From the NCBI GenBank assembly GCA_013350335.1, contig CM023538.1:48044201-48108200 (forward strand): 64,000 bases of DNA, in the 5' to 3' direction. The notes under the pieces were generated by a model. It was not told the origin of the DNA. It saw nothing but the letters and a program-made list of their open reading frames with translations, and did no database searches. Positions 1-10,838 of the stretch are shown piece after piece. Position numbers and translations under genes: made by a program. The stretch is from Chimonanthus salicifolius (lineage: Eukaryota; Streptophyta; Magnoliopsida; Laurales; Calycanthaceae). Each line of letters begins with the position of its first letter. Within the stretch, counting starts at the first letter, position 1.

Positions 1-1330
1 TTTACTCAGAAAGATGTCATTGATTATAAAGAGACATTCTCTCTTGTATCCAGAAAGGACTCTTTTAGAATCATTATGGCTTTGGTGGTTCATTATGATT
101 TGGAGTTTTAACAAATGGATGTTAAAACTGAATTTTGAATGGTAGTTTAGATGAATAAGTGTATATGGAACAACCTAAAAGATTCTTCATAAAGAGTAAA
201 GAACATATGTCATGCAAATTAAAGAAATCAATTTATGGCCTTAAGCAAGCATCTAGGCAATAGTACCTCAAGTTCAATGATACAATTACCTCATTCGATT
301 TTAAGGAAAACACCGTTGATCGGTATATATTGATGAAGGTCAGTGGGAGTAAGTTTATCCTTCTGATATTATATGTTGATGATATTTTGCTAGCCACTAA
401 TGATATTGGTATAGTGTTTGAAACTAAAAAGTTTCTCTCCAATAATTTTGAAATGAAAGATATAGGAGAGGCAACATATGTGATTGGAATAGATTCGTGA
501 CAGAACACGTGGTGTATTAGGACTGTCTCAGAAATGCTATATAGAAAGAATATTAGAGAGATTCGGTATGTAAAATTGTTCCTATCAAAATGCCCCTATT
601 TAGAAGGGAGATAAATTTAGCTTAAATCAATGTCCGCATAATGGACTTGAAAAAAAACAAATGGAGGGAATTCCTTATGCCTCAGTTGTAGGTAGCCTAA
701 TGTATGCCTAGACCTGCACCAGACCCGACATTAGTTTTGCTGTTAGTATACTGGAGAGATACCAAAGCAACCCTAGAATGGATCACTGGAAAGCTGTAAA
801 GAAAATATGAGGTATTTATAAAGTACTAAAGACTTCATGCTTACGTTTAAGAGGTTCGATAATCTCGAGATCATTTGCTATTCAGATTCGAATTTTGGTG
901 GTTGCATTGATATTAGAAAGTTAGTATTTGGTTATTTGTTCCTTATGCCTGGTGGAACAATATCATAAAAAGTGTCAAACAATCTATCACTTCAACATCA
1001 ACCATATAAGCAGAATTTGTGGCATGCTATAAGGCCATTGTTCAAGGAATGTGGCTGCGGAACTTTATCTTAGGACTTGGAATTGTCAATAGCATTGTCA
1101 AGCCGCTAAGAATTTACTGTGATAATTCTGAAGCAGTATTCTTCTCTAAGAACGACAAGTATTCGAATATATAGAAACAAATGGAATTGAAGTACTTTGT
1201 CGTGAAAGAAAATGTTCAGAAACAGACGGTGTTATTGAGCACATTAGTACTTTACTTATGGTGGCAGATCCGTTGACGAAGGGATTACCTATAAAGACCT
1301 TTAAAGAACATGCCAATAGAATGAGTTTTT
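1..1330 (+). pseudogene. Ty1/copia reverse transcriptase-RNase H remnant
   Basis: Translating the + strand in pieces gives the C-terminal half of a copia Pol polyprotein. Recognisable parts are an RT start resembling DYKETFSLVSRKDSFR near 25-75, a YGLKQAS-like motif near 232-255, the catalytic LYVDDILLA near 370-395, a TRPDISFAV-like block near 718-745 and the RNase H part (YSDSNFGG near 880-900, YCDNSEA near 1117-1137). Many stops and frameshifts interrupt it (for example near 110, 136 and 155), so it cannot make protein. It continues to the left of the window. It is a different family from the copia copies further right: its RT is about as distant as between copia lineages, and it runs on through RNase H to a polypurine tract. 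Confidence 0.85.
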
Positions 1331-1759
1331 AACTAAATCTATTGTGATGTAATTATGTATTTTGGACTGCATTATGAACAAATGTGCATTATTTGACATT
1401 TGAGTACTCATATATGCGTTTATGATTATTGTTCCTGTTTATTATTGTTATATATATACATTATGTGTGTTTATTTTGACACTAACATGAATAGTCATTA
1501 TGTTATGACACTTATATGGACCATTATGAAAAATCTTTCATTTAAGAGCTATGGTAGGTAGGTCACTTATTTTGTAGTAGTAGAAGGGATCATGTCGAGA
1601 TAAGATGATGTGCAATTGTCATTACTCGCACTTGTGGTTTATTTAGTATTAGAATTATAATGTTGACCGTATTATATTGTTAAATACAGTTTATGTGTAC
1701 ACCATATAATATACTTGTTTTAAATCCCATGAAGTATAAATATGGGCCAAGTGGGAGAA
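1331..1759 (+). mobile_element. 3' untranslated part and polypurine tract of the copia remnant
   Basis: AT-rich sequence follows the RNase H end without coding signal. It finishes in a purine-rich run (AAGTGGGAGAA at about 1749-1759), directly followed by TGTAAGAC. This is the usual arrangement of a copia polypurine tract abutting the 3' LTR. The assignment rests on this arrangement and on the RNase H remnant upstream. Confidence 0.6.
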
Positions 1760-2120
1760 TGTAAGACTAAACATGACCCACATTAAATTTGGGGCTCCAC
1801 ATAGAGGATATTAAATCAGGGAAACTGTGTTTAAATAAGGAAGGTCTATTTTTGGAGAGTTCTAATGAGGGTTAGTTTCCTATTTTGATGGGAAGTAGGA
1901 ATGGAAAGTTCTAATTGCCTTAGGGGTCCTCCCTCTGCCTCTTTCCTCCTTAATGCCCTCTCCCAATTTTGTGAATAGTATTTTTCAACAATTGTTATTG
2001 TACATTTAGCAAGATATGAATGAAAATGAAGACAATGAAAAGAATGGAAATAAGGATGAGAAGTTTTCTATTATAAATTATTGATTATGTGAAATTTCTT
2101 TGGAGTGCGACACTTAATCA
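1760..2120 (+). mobile_element. Probable 3' LTR of the copia remnant, right end unclear
   Basis: Starts with TG right after the polypurine tract. No matching CA end, target-site duplication or 5' LTR partner is visible in the window, so the right boundary is a guess. No TATA box or polyadenylation site could be fixed with confidence. Confidence 0.45.
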
Positions 2121-2238
2121 ATCAAGATTTGAATAGGGAAAAGAAAAAGACAAACAAAAAAAAATCATAAGGATGAGAAATTCTCTATTACATACTATTG
2201 TTGATGAGAAATTTCTTTAAAATGCGAGGCCTAATTTT
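2050..2238. repeat. Two-copy imperfect direct repeat, period about 117 bp
   Basis: A stretch beginning ATAAGGATGAGAAGTT at about 2050 recurs as ATAAGGATGAGAAATT at about 2167. Both are followed by similar TTCTATTA.. and GAAATTTCTTT blocks and a TGCGA motif. It overlaps the presumed LTR end and may be a decayed internal duplication of it. Confidence 0.5.
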
Positions 2239-2239
2239 T

Positions 2240-4065
2240 ACAAATTGATACGAAGGAGGACAATTGAAAGATAGATTCATGCATCAGCTCGGGACAATTG
2301 ATGTGATGACATAATAATAATTAAAGATTTTAAACCTCAAATTAGTAACAATGTTTTTAAAATTATTATTTATATTTAAAAAATAGGATGTAATTCAAAT
2401 CATGATATTTTAAAACTTCTTTAATACGTAATAGGCAGTGAGGCATAGAATTGGTAGAAAGGGAGTTTTAATAAATAAATAATGTGAAAAGAGGAGGTCT
2501 AACCAGCACACAAGTTTAAAAGAAAAAAAAGAGTCATGCTTGAAGGTAGGACACTGATCAGAAGATGAAAGATTTTAAATAATTGAATTATTCATCCAAG
2601 AAACTTTTCTACTGTTTCTAAAGGAGTCTGTCGAGTCCTTCTAATTCTTATTTTCGTTGTTTGTCATTGTTTTTTAACGGCAGTTTCGTCCGCCCCTGCC
2701 GTCCGATTATTAACATTGAAAAAGTTTAAGAGAAATATTTAAATATATTCTTTCATTGAACTTGAACGCACATGCATATTGGGAATTAAAATGCAAAAGC
2801 ATAAAATAAAAGTTTAAAATACATTGAGAAAAAGTTTCAATTCATCCATATATTTTTTCTTCTTCGTAGACCTATTGGGCATGACAATTGCAATGTGTTC
2901 CCAATATTTCTAACGGGTATAATAATGACCAATGTCATAAATATCGTTATTTTTTTTAAAAAAAAATCGAATATCGGTGTTTCCCGCCAACGTTATATCG
3001 ACCGATATCGGCAATATCAGTGATAGTATTGGCTGATATTTTTTTTTCATTTCCAGAGTTTATTATTTTAACAATAAAGGACATTTTCTAAGTTGGACTT
3101 TTCAACTTTGATTCCCAGGCCCACATGGTTCATGCTTTAAGCTTTTTCATTTTTGGTCAGATTTTCTCTACAATTTTGGCATTTCTACTGGGGCCCACAT
3201 GGTGTTGATTCACTAGGTGACATGGCATTTCGAGTTGGGTCCCTCAGGGAATCAAACAGGTTTGATTTATTGGGCTTTTGAGGCCCAAAAGTATCCTAAA
3301 TAGGCCCAGTGCCAAATTATGCAAATAGTCTTAGGCCCAAATTATGCAAATTGTCCCATATTCTGGTACAAATTTGTCCAATGGATTATGTCCAGGTCAT
3401 CTCTTCCCACCATTGATATGAGCATAAATTCAGAGAGCGAATTCGTTAATTTTGTCCAATTGAGTCGGTTCATTTTTAATCGAGTCGTTGTCGGTTATAT
3501 GTCCGCATCAAAATTGGAGAGATTTTGGAGTACGAACGACTCTGCTCTTATAATAAAATGGATAAATTGAATTAAATGGAGTTTGAGGTGAGAATGGAGA
3601 GATTAATGGAGAGAGTGCCACGTGGGCCTATTTTGTCTCCACCCATGTTTCTTTAATATTGATAATTATAGAGTAATTTTTACATCTCCCTTGTTCGAAA
3701 CATGACAATTTTTTAAATTTTATTTAATTAAATATGTTTTTAACAAAAAATCATGATTTGGTTTTGAAAAAAAAAAGTCAAGGAAGTTAATTCAAACCTA
3801 ACCCTTTTATTATTCGAATTGAAAAAAGGATTTGGTGAATATAAGAGCAAGATCCAAATGAGGCTTATGTTAAACAAATTTCATGCATCAACCGTATCAT
3901 GATTAACACGGCTATATAACCCAAGAACTCTGAAATCATGAGATTCCTTAAAGTGTAGCATAAACAGAGCTATAAAATTCATTATATAAACATAACTTTA
4001 AAATGTAGCACAAACTCCTTGGTAACGTTTAAATACATAGTATACACTCATAAATGCAAACAAAC
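2240..4065. other. Intergenic region
   Basis: No coding region is supported here. A short ORF on the + strand (3319-3570) has no recognisable domain and is probably chance. The only structure seen is a cluster of GATATCGG/CGATATTC-like words at about 2970-3050, flanked by poly-T/poly-A runs, which may be a decayed transposon end. The 3' flank of the RLP gene lies near 4065. Confidence 0.5.
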
Positions 4066-5708
4066 TTAAAAGAAGCGATCTACAACTGAAAACAATTTCA
4101 TTCTCCAACTCTTACAAATATAAAGAAGAGCAATGCAACCCCAAAATCCTAATGCATAGCCAATAACAACACATGAGTAGAAAAATAGAGGATTGTCTGC
4201 TACTGTCGATTCATCATTTTCTTTCCTTTGCTCAACTGAGGGTTTTGCTGGGGGATTGGGTGAACAATTTCTCTTGAGAGGTTGTCCACAGAGATTTGGA
4301 TTACCTTCATAGATACTCTCGTTGAATGTTGAAAATTGTCCCTTCAAATATGGAATCATACCTGAAAGATTATTGAAAGCAACATTGAATGCAGAAAGTG
4401 AATAGAGTTGAGTTAATTCCATTGGAATATGACCTGTCAATTTGTTGTTGGAGAGATCCAAGCTTTCTATATTCTTCAAGTACTGAAAGGTTTTTGGAAT
4501 ATCACCAGTTAAGAGGTTGTGAGACAAGTTCAATGATTTTATCTCCTTCAAATATCCAATCTCCAGAGGAATTTTACCGATCAACTTATTTGAGGAGAAA
4601 TCAATTCCGATCATCAGAAGAAGTGGAGTGCCTTCATAAGTGAGTTCTATTCCCTTAGTTGTAAAGGTGGTTCTTAAGTTGTAGTCAAAAGCATTATCAG
4701 TTGAAGCACCAGTCGTATTGCGATTGACCCAAGCAGAGATATTGTTGAAACAACAAGGTATGTCTCCAGAAAGATCATTATATGAAAAGTCCAACAACCT
4801 AAGTCGTTGCATTTGACACAACTCAGTAGGAATATGCCCAACAAAATTATTACCTCCCAAAAGAAGTGATGTAAGCTTTGAAAGTGTAGACAACCAACTT
4901 GGTACAATACCAGTAAATGAATTCTCCCTTATATCAAGCACCTGTAAAGAAGAACTGTTTGCTAGTCCTTGAAAGATCTTGATCTCAGTGAAGGCATTTT
5001 TGTCAAGTAACAAAACTTCCAAACTTGTCATATTGGAGAATGATGGTGTTGTATCAAAGTGCAGATGATTACTTGATAAGCTTAGGTATTCCAACCACAC
5101 ACCTTTCTCAAACAACTCCATTGGTAATTCTCCTGAAAATTCATTGCTAGAAAGGTCCAACACTTTCAAATGTGATGCCTCATTGTTGTGAGACTGGAAA
5201 GTGGTTATTCCTTGAAATGCATTTCCGGACATGTTCAGATATGTTAAGTTGAACATTAGCCAACTCGGAATGTAACCCCTCAGGTTATTTCTTGATAAGT
5301 CAAGATCTTCCAACTGAGATTGATTGGTGATGAAACTAGGAACAGAGCCGCCACTCCTTGTATTGAGTTGACAATTTGAAAGGTGGAGAGTCGAGAGCTG
5401 AAATGATGGAATCCATGTTGGGGATTCAGTTTCTAATTGCAACAAGGGATTATTTGAGAAGCGGACATCATAAAGATTAGATAGGTTGGCCAAAGTGGAA
5501 AACTCCAACACCCCATCAAAATTGTTGTATTCAAGATTAATATCACTCAAGGAACTCAAGTTTCCAAGCCACAAAATGCTCCCATTTAAATTATTGTGGG
5601 ACAGGTCTAGTACTTGAACAGAACGCATATTGGTAATCGAAGGAGGAATTATGCTAAGTGCATTGCTGGCAAGGTACAAGTAAGAAAGTTCCCTCAATTC
5701 ACAGAATC
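4066..5708 (-). CDS. LRR receptor-like protein, terminal exon (LRRs, island domain, transmembrane tail)
   Basis: Open for 547 codons from a splice acceptor (TTTTGTAG before GATTCTG; first base 5708) to the stop at 4066. The TTG at 5695-5697 is not a real start: the frame continues upstream to the acceptor as ..FCELRELSYL, the phase-1 boundary typical of this gene. Counting from that leucine (543 residues): about a dozen LRRs of the LxxLxxLxLxxNxLxGxIP type at 1-314; a CC-bounded island domain at about 315-361; four more LRRs to about 445; a C-terminal cap with GNPNLCGQPLKRNC at 465-477; a short acidic stretch at 492-502; one membrane helix at about 505-528 (FFYSCVVIGYALGFWGC..); and a short basic tail. 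There is no kinase domain, so it is an RLP of the class related to Arabidopsis RLP14/15 and Cuscuta receptor 1. Such proteins sit in the plasma membrane, sense extracellular ligands and signal through partner kinases. The ligand is unknown. Confidence 0.9.
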
Positions 5709-6458
5709 CTACAAAATAAATAAATTTCAGTGAGTAATTACATAGTTATATAAATAACTTGTAGCAAAATTTTTGAATGTTCGTAGGAAAACTATTGAAA
5801 TGATTACTATGAGATTTTTCTATGTAACATTAAAGTCCAAATTTTAAAGTTCTCTGTAGAGTATAAAGAAAGGAAAACAATTATTTATAAGTTTTCGAAG
5901 AGAAAAAAATGAAACGATTAATGTCAATGTAATGTTGATGTAAGATAAAGAAACAAAAAGGTTAAATACAAATTATGCAATTGAAAATTGATCATTAAAG
6001 TGAAATAAGTGAAAGGATAATGATTGACAACTATTTAAAAAGGAAGAAAAGAAACTTTAGAACTCATATAGAAGTGTGGGTTTTCTTGGTTGAATTGAGG
6101 TTATTTAACAAAATATTGATTACAAAAGAATGTATAAGGAATGGTGCAAGAGTCTTGTGCTCTTTTTCTATATACAAAAAATGTGGATAATTAAAATTGT
6201 TTCAACTAGTAATTCATTAATCTTATAAGACAAATCCTTGAACTTTAGGAGAGAAAAGGAGAAAGCTTTTGACGAGGAAAACTGGTTTGGCCTATGACAC
6301 AGATCGATGCTAGAAGCAGTTTTTCTATATAAAGAACTTGCAAAAAAGTTTTTAGAAAGATGAACAATTTTTATGTGGTTCTTATTGACATAGAAAAACT
6401 CATAGAAGGTAGTGAGACCAATAATTTCAAAACTATTGATTAGATGACTTCGTCATAC
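5709..6458 (-). other. RLP intron (last intron)
   Basis: AT-rich, non-coding, bounded on the minus strand by a donor (ACAG|GTATGACG at 6459/6458) and an acceptor (TTTTGTAG|GA at 5709/5708). The joined codon is glycine (G|GA). No internal feature was recognised. Confidence 0.8.
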
Positions 6459-6611
6459 CTGTAGAATTTAACAAATTGTCGCTTAAATTATTCCCACTCA
6501 AATCTAGCTTTTGTAATTTTGTTAGGTTGCCTAAACACGTGGGAAGCTTGTGATCATCAAAATTATTGTCACTTAGGTCCAAATCTTCAAGAGCGACCAA
6601 CTTGCATAAAC
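6459..6611 (-). CDS. RLP internal exon encoding two LRR segments
   Basis: 153 nt on the minus strand, between acceptor CCTTTACAG and donor GTATGACG. It is open in the frame that joins the terminal exon, with phase-1 introns on both sides. The product starts LCKLVALEDLDLSDNN and continues ..LPTCLGNLTKLQKLDLSGNN, a typical extracellular plant LRR pair. It is closely related to the exons at 12036-12188 and 22324-22476. It lies just left of the tandem array, so it is single-copy in this window and is the best candidate for the exon directly preceding the terminal exon. Confidence 0.85.
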
Positions 6612-8539
6612 CTGTAAAGGATAGGATAGATTATTTCAGTCACATATTTAGTACAGACGTTTCCATTTGATGAATGAAGTATCAATATAAAATACAAATG
6701 CTTAAGTCAATACTACATATGCAAAAGTTAATTTCTTTTCCTGTTTTATGAAATTGCTTTTTTAATTATTATTTTTAAATACTAGCAAGGCAAAGTTGTT
6801 AATGTACATTTACACCTTTCATTATAAATGAGAAATGCCAAGGTTAGTTAGTTTAGAAATGTTTTTGAAAGTCCAGTTAATTGTAGTGTACAACATTAAT
6901 ATGAGAGTAGAAAAAAGAACAATTCTTTATACATAAAAGTATTTTCCAATATAAATAAAGAAATATACTGCTTATGATTGATTAAAGCAATCTATTGGAT
7001 TTGAAAAGATTATATGTTAAATTTGAAACTTCACAATAGTGTTATCAAAACAAAAAATGCAAAATTATTTGCTCCAGAGAGCTTTATTGTTTAGTCATGA
7101 AGTGGCTTCTTTTGAATTTTACAACCTATACCTATTTTGAATAGTATTTCAATGTTCAAATAATGTTAAAGAAATTGTGATAAAATAATGAAGCATTATT
7201 TCAACCATTGATGATTATTTACATTCAATACAGCTATATAGATCTATTTGAAAATATTAAAATCTAATTTTAATCTAAATAAACGTGAATGGTATGAATT
7301 GAGTCAATTAACTCACTAGACTTTCCAAAATTAGTATATCTTTTATACCTTAAATTATTATATATCTTCTTCTCTTTCTTTAGACTCTTTAGTCTTGGGG
7401 TGGTTTTTCTTTCTTTCTTAAAAGGCCAATTAATTGTATTTTACAACATTAATATGAGAGTAGAAAAAGGAGCATTTCTTTGTATATCAAACATCTTCCA
7501 ATATAAATAAAGAAAGATGGAAAGTATGACTGAATAAACCAATCTATTGGATTTGAAAAGATTATATATTAAATTTGAAATTTCACTATAGTGTTATCAA
7601 AATAAAAAATGCAAAATTATTTGTTTTATAGAACCATTAATTGATAACATTTTTGAGATATAACTTACACTCAAAAGCTACTAATTAAGATAAAGGTGTC
7701 TCAGGTGTTATATAGAATCATTAGTTTTTCAAATTAGGCGATGTAAAATTCTCTTGCCACTTCACATCTTTTGAATTTTACAAATTATAATCATGCACGT
7801 TTAAGCATTATACTCCTATTTTGAATAGTATTTCAAATTTCAAATATTGTTAAAAAAAACTATGATAAAATAATGAAGCATTATTTCAACTATGGGTGGA
7901 TATTTACATTCAATACAAGAACATGGATCAATCCGACAATATTAAAATCTAATTTTAAACAAAATAAATGAGTTGAATAGTATGAACTGAGTCAATTAAC
8001 TCACAAGAATTGCCAAAATTAGTATCTTTTTTAAACCTTAAATCATTATATATCTTCTTCCTATGGTGGGAGTCACTTCGAATCATACAACTCTTTAGTA
8101 ATTCTATAAGGAGATTCTCTCCTCATCTATTCTCCTTACAGTGAAGTGAACCTTTATTTTCTATCTACTAGTTCAAAATTTACTTAATTGTAACTTCGTT
8201 ATGTACTTAAGACAAAATCCCTATACAACAAAACCCACATAGGTCTCAATGTATCTGTCGTATCTCATTTTGATATAATGCAGTCTGATTGTCTCTATAC
8301 GACTTTGAGAAATAAAAGACATTTTTGGGAATGGGTTCTCAGCTTACTATCAGAACAAATGATGGTAAATCCTTGATATATGTTTTTAATAAAAAATCTC
8401 AATTTTTCCTCCTTTTTTCTTTTGGATAGATTGATTTTTCACACGGAAAATACAGTTTTGAATAATTTAAAAAAAAAAGTTATTCAGATATTTACAAATG
8501 AGAATTTATAATGTACATGTGGCCGAATGTGACAAATAC
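6612..8539 (-). other. RLP intron containing the left edge of the tandem array
   Basis: Non-coding and AT-rich. Inside it are two copies of an intronic repeat (6876-7077 and 7430-7630), and the point (6894) at which similarity to units B and C starts. A segment of about 320 bp (about 7024-7344) is absent from both other units. Confidence 0.7.
6876..7630. repeat. Duplicated intronic module (two copies, about 200 bp each)
   Basis: 6876-7077 and 7430-7630 share an ordered set of blocks: ACAACATTAATATGAGAGTAG, CCAATATAAATAAAG, CAATCTATTGGATTTGAAA, TTAAATTTGAAA, TAGTGTTAT and ATGCAAAATTATTTG. A third version lies at 12482-12670 and a fourth at about 22770-22957. Each copy lies in an intron next to an LRR exon, which shows that exons were duplicated together with intron sequence. 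Confidence 0.75.
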
Positions 8540-8689
8540 CTGATGAGAAAAAGTTGCCTCTTATGTCATTCCCTGCAATATTTAAATCTTGTAACTTCGT
8601 CAGGTTCGCTAGACATATGGAGATGTTGGGATCGTCCAACCTGTTATCACTCAGGTCTAGAGTTTGAAGAGCCGTTAATTCACATATGC
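8540..8689 (-). CDS. RLP internal LRR exon, unit A
   Basis: 150 nt on the minus strand, between acceptor CCTTTTACAG and donor GTATTTGTC, phase 1 on both sides and fully open. The product reads ICELTALQTLDLSDNRLDD.. then ..ICLANLTKLQDLNIAGND.., an LRR pair that starts with the family's G-(L/I)-C-E-L boundary. It could be spliced between the exons at 12036-12188 and 6459-6611. Copies are at 31348-31497 and 54116-54265. Whether it is transcribed cannot be seen. Confidence 0.75.
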
Positions 8690-9068
8690 CTGTAAAAGGG
8701 AGAAAAAAATTATATTATACCATTTTCTCTATTCTTATATTTAAATGTCAATATTTAAAATTGTAGTTAGATGCTAAATACTCCAAATGAATTCAATGTA
8801 CTTTCTTATAACTTTGTTATGACAGTGTTCTATCATAGCACATTGTATTGAAACACTCTTCTTTCTGATTAGAGTTATTCTTTTGGATTTTTTGTTTGTA
8901 TGCAAAAGAAAAAAGAAAACGCCTCTTCAAAAAAATACAGGGTGACTACCTTTTAAAAGTAATAGACAACAACAAAAGCACCCATCTTGGTGTGGCCGAA
9001 TATCTTTCTATAAATCTTCCCATGTGTCTAAGTTCCTTAAATTATATTATTTAAATAATATTTTTTAG
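8690..9068. other. Non-coding stretch, no feature seen
   Basis: AT-rich intronic or intergenic sequence between the LRR exon and the gypsy relic. Nothing recognised. Confidence 0.5.
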
Positions 9069-9175
9069 TGTAATACCCAGACTCAAAATTAGACCAATTG
9101 TGATGAAAATTGATTGGAGATTACTTTAAAAAAAATAGTCATGTTCTGAGCCCACAATCAGGTCGGGGCGTGACA
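9069..9175 (+). mobile_element. Possible gypsy LTR fragment, unit A
   Basis: Begins TGTAATACCCAGACTC and ends GGGGCGTGACA, wording common near the start of plant Ty3/gypsy chromovirus LTRs, and lies upstream of gag and RNase H remnants. At about 107 bp it is far shorter than a full LTR and no partner is seen, so this is a tentative call. Confidence 0.35.
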
Positions 9176-9310
9176 GCTTGATATGTGAGTTTTCGTTCAA
9201 ACTCACGGACTGTGAAGGGTAAATACATGTTTAGAGCTTACGATTAAGATTAGAGTAGAATCCTATTATTTTGTGTTGACATTATCATCTGATGTTTTGA
9301 TGAAATTTAT

Positions 9311-9730
9311 ATGTCAACCAACAGGACATCTAGTCAGATTGTGGCAAGGGGAACACCAGGGAACCCAAATAGTGACTCTAGCGTACGAGGAGCTAATATC
9401 ATAACAGAGCCAATAGAAGTTATAGAAGTGTCATCCTCAATGGAACAACCTCTCTCACCTTATTATACACCATCCACTCCACCAAAATATTACCTTTGTT
9501 TACTTTGTAACCAGTTGGGGCATTTGACAGATGATTGTCCTTATCCTATCAACGTGGTATGCCCAGTTTGCGGATTTACTGGACACAGACGTGAGGAGAT
9601 GAACTGTCCATACATTGGAGGTGTAGGAATAGTTCCATGTCTAATTTGTGGAGGACTTGATCACATAGAGTCAGGATGTCCCTACATTATAGACACCAAC
9701 TATGATGCAAAATCATCCACAGATGATTAG
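9311..9730 (+). CDS. Small ORF with three CCHC zinc knuckles, unit A
   Basis: A 139-residue ORF, open from ATG to TAG. After a Ser/Pro-rich N-terminal half it carries three cysteine clusters at about residues 64-78, 84-101 and 110-124: CLLCNQLGHLTDDC and CLICGGLDHIESGC fit CX2CX4HX4C, and CPVCGFTGHRREEMNC is a CX2CX4HX6C variant. Zinc knuckles bind single-stranded nucleic acid and occur in retroelement Gag and in cellular RNA-binding proteins. A separate gag start (9988) lies downstream, so this is not simply that Gag's C-terminus. A splice-acceptor-like CAACCAACAG just after the ATG and another CAG at 9981-9983 leave room for a spliced structure. No named gene is recognised. The ORF is open and encodes the same protein in all three units, while neighbouring transposon genes are broken. 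Confidence 0.5.
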   Translation: MSTNRTSSQIVARGTPGNPNSDSSVRGANIITEPIEVIEVSSSMEQPLSPYYTPSTPPKYYLCLLCNQLGHLTDDCPYPINVVCPVCGFTGHRREEMNCPYIGGVGIVPCLICGGLDHIESGCPYIIDTNYDAKSSTDD

Positions 9731-9987
9731 GGAAACACAGGTTGGGAAGGGAGAGAGAGAAAACGTTGTATATATATATATGAATATGTACATATTGTTT
9801 TGTACTTGTATGAGGGTATGACAAGAACCCCACTTTGTGTAAGATAAATAAAATATGTAATGGGATGTTAGTATTATGTATACTATGGTTATGTGTGTGT
9901 CTATGTTAGAAAACAAATCACATTGTTTGTCTTGATAAAAACTCTTTGAAATATTATATGATATTTTCGAATGTGAATGACAGGAAA
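9731..9987 (+). other. Spacer between zinc-knuckle ORF and gypsy gag
   Basis: Contains a short (TA)n run at about 9770-9781 and an AATAAAAT word at about 9847 that could act as a polyadenylation signal. It ends in ..GAATGACAG, which resembles a splice acceptor. No coding signal. Confidence 0.4.
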
Positions 9988-10640
9988 ATGTCAGGACGAA
10001 CTGGAAACGCTAGGGGCCGAGGAAGTAGGACAGGTCCTCAACTCCAAGCCAATCAAGACATACCATATGACGCTGTGCGAATAGCAATGGAAGCGTTACA
10101 GAGGATCGCCTAAGATATGCGACGACCTCTGGCTAGGACCCAGGAGGAGAGAGCCACTACGGCTCTAAAGGAATTCAAAAGGTTAAATCCTCCAAGTTTT
10201 TCAGGAGTTGAGGACCATACGGCTGTTGAGAATTGGGTCACTCAGGTAGGCGGATGTTTAATACCCTGGCCACTGCCGATGACTTAAAGGTGACTTGGGC
10301 CACCTACCAACTGGAAGGAAATGCATAAAAATGGTGGGAGTTCAAGAACCAGACCAGAAACTGTGTCCCATGACACGACTTGGATTGGGAGAGGTTATGA
10401 TGTATACTGTGATGCGTCCAAATTTGGATTGGGATGTGTGTTAATGCAAGAAGGTAAAGTAGTTGCTGATGGTTCCAGACCACTGCAAGGGCATGAGCAG
10501 AATTATCCAACTTATGATCTGGAATTAGCAGTTGTGGTCTTTGCATTAAAACTTTGGCGACATTATTTATTTGGTAAAAAAATCAATATATTTTCTGATC
10601 ATCATAGTCTTAAATATTTGATCATAGTCCTCTATCCTTC
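9988..10640 (+). pseudogene. Ty3/gypsy gag joined to RNase H by internal deletion, unit A
   Basis: ATG at 9988 opens a Gag N-terminus (MSGRTGNARGRGSR..) with a stop at about 10109. It is followed by the retrotransposon gag domain (LKEFKRLNPPSFSG near 10168-10210, then a frame-shifted [10 protein letters not shown] block near 10333-10362). At about 10390 the sequence passes straight into the RT-linked RNase H domain: [36 protein letters not shown] and [11 protein letters not shown], retaining the Asp, Glu and Asp positions. Protease and the whole RT are missing. The ORF at 10321-10674 spans the fusion but begins in the wrong gag frame and runs off into unrelated sequence. No activity is expected. 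Confidence 0.85.
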
Positions 10641-10838
10641 TCTCCTTTCCTCTCCCTCCCTCCTTCAATTTTGAACCCTATCTATCTTTACCTCTCTCGT
10701 TTGAAATTCGAACATCAGTTTGCTTGGGCATATGGAAGGAGTTGTGAACTCCAATCCCATCCTCCCTCTTAGGTTGGTTGGCTAGAAGAGTCCACCACAC
10801 CGCAAGGTTTTACATCATGTAGAGGCTATTATGTAGAG
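10641..10838. other. Pyrimidine-rich stretch and junction to copia/module border
   Basis: A CTCTCC/TCCCTCC-rich stretch follows the RNase H fragment. Near 10824-10838 the word ATGTAGAGGCT occurs twice in a row. It is the same border sequence that ends every truncated copia copy, so this marks a rearrangement point. Confidence 0.5.

Noticed and set aside
233..508. 91-residue minus-strand ORF at the left edge
   Set aside because: It is the antisense shadow of the copia RT remnant, whose YVDD motif reads on the + strand.
3319..3570. 83-residue ORF on the + strand
   Set aside because: No domain or plausible neighbour signals; an ORF of this length is expected by chance in this region.
4389..4643. 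Plus-strand ORF inside the RLP terminal exon
   Set aside because: Shadow of the LRR coding frame on the opposite strand; LRR repeats often give open antisense frames.
4066..5697. TTG or first ATG as the protein start of the terminal exon
   Set aside because: The frame is open upstream to a good acceptor, and the first residues match the family's exon border, so translation enters by splicing.
4066..5708. Receptor kinase
   Set aside because: After the membrane helix only about 15 residues remain before the stop; no kinase domain follows.
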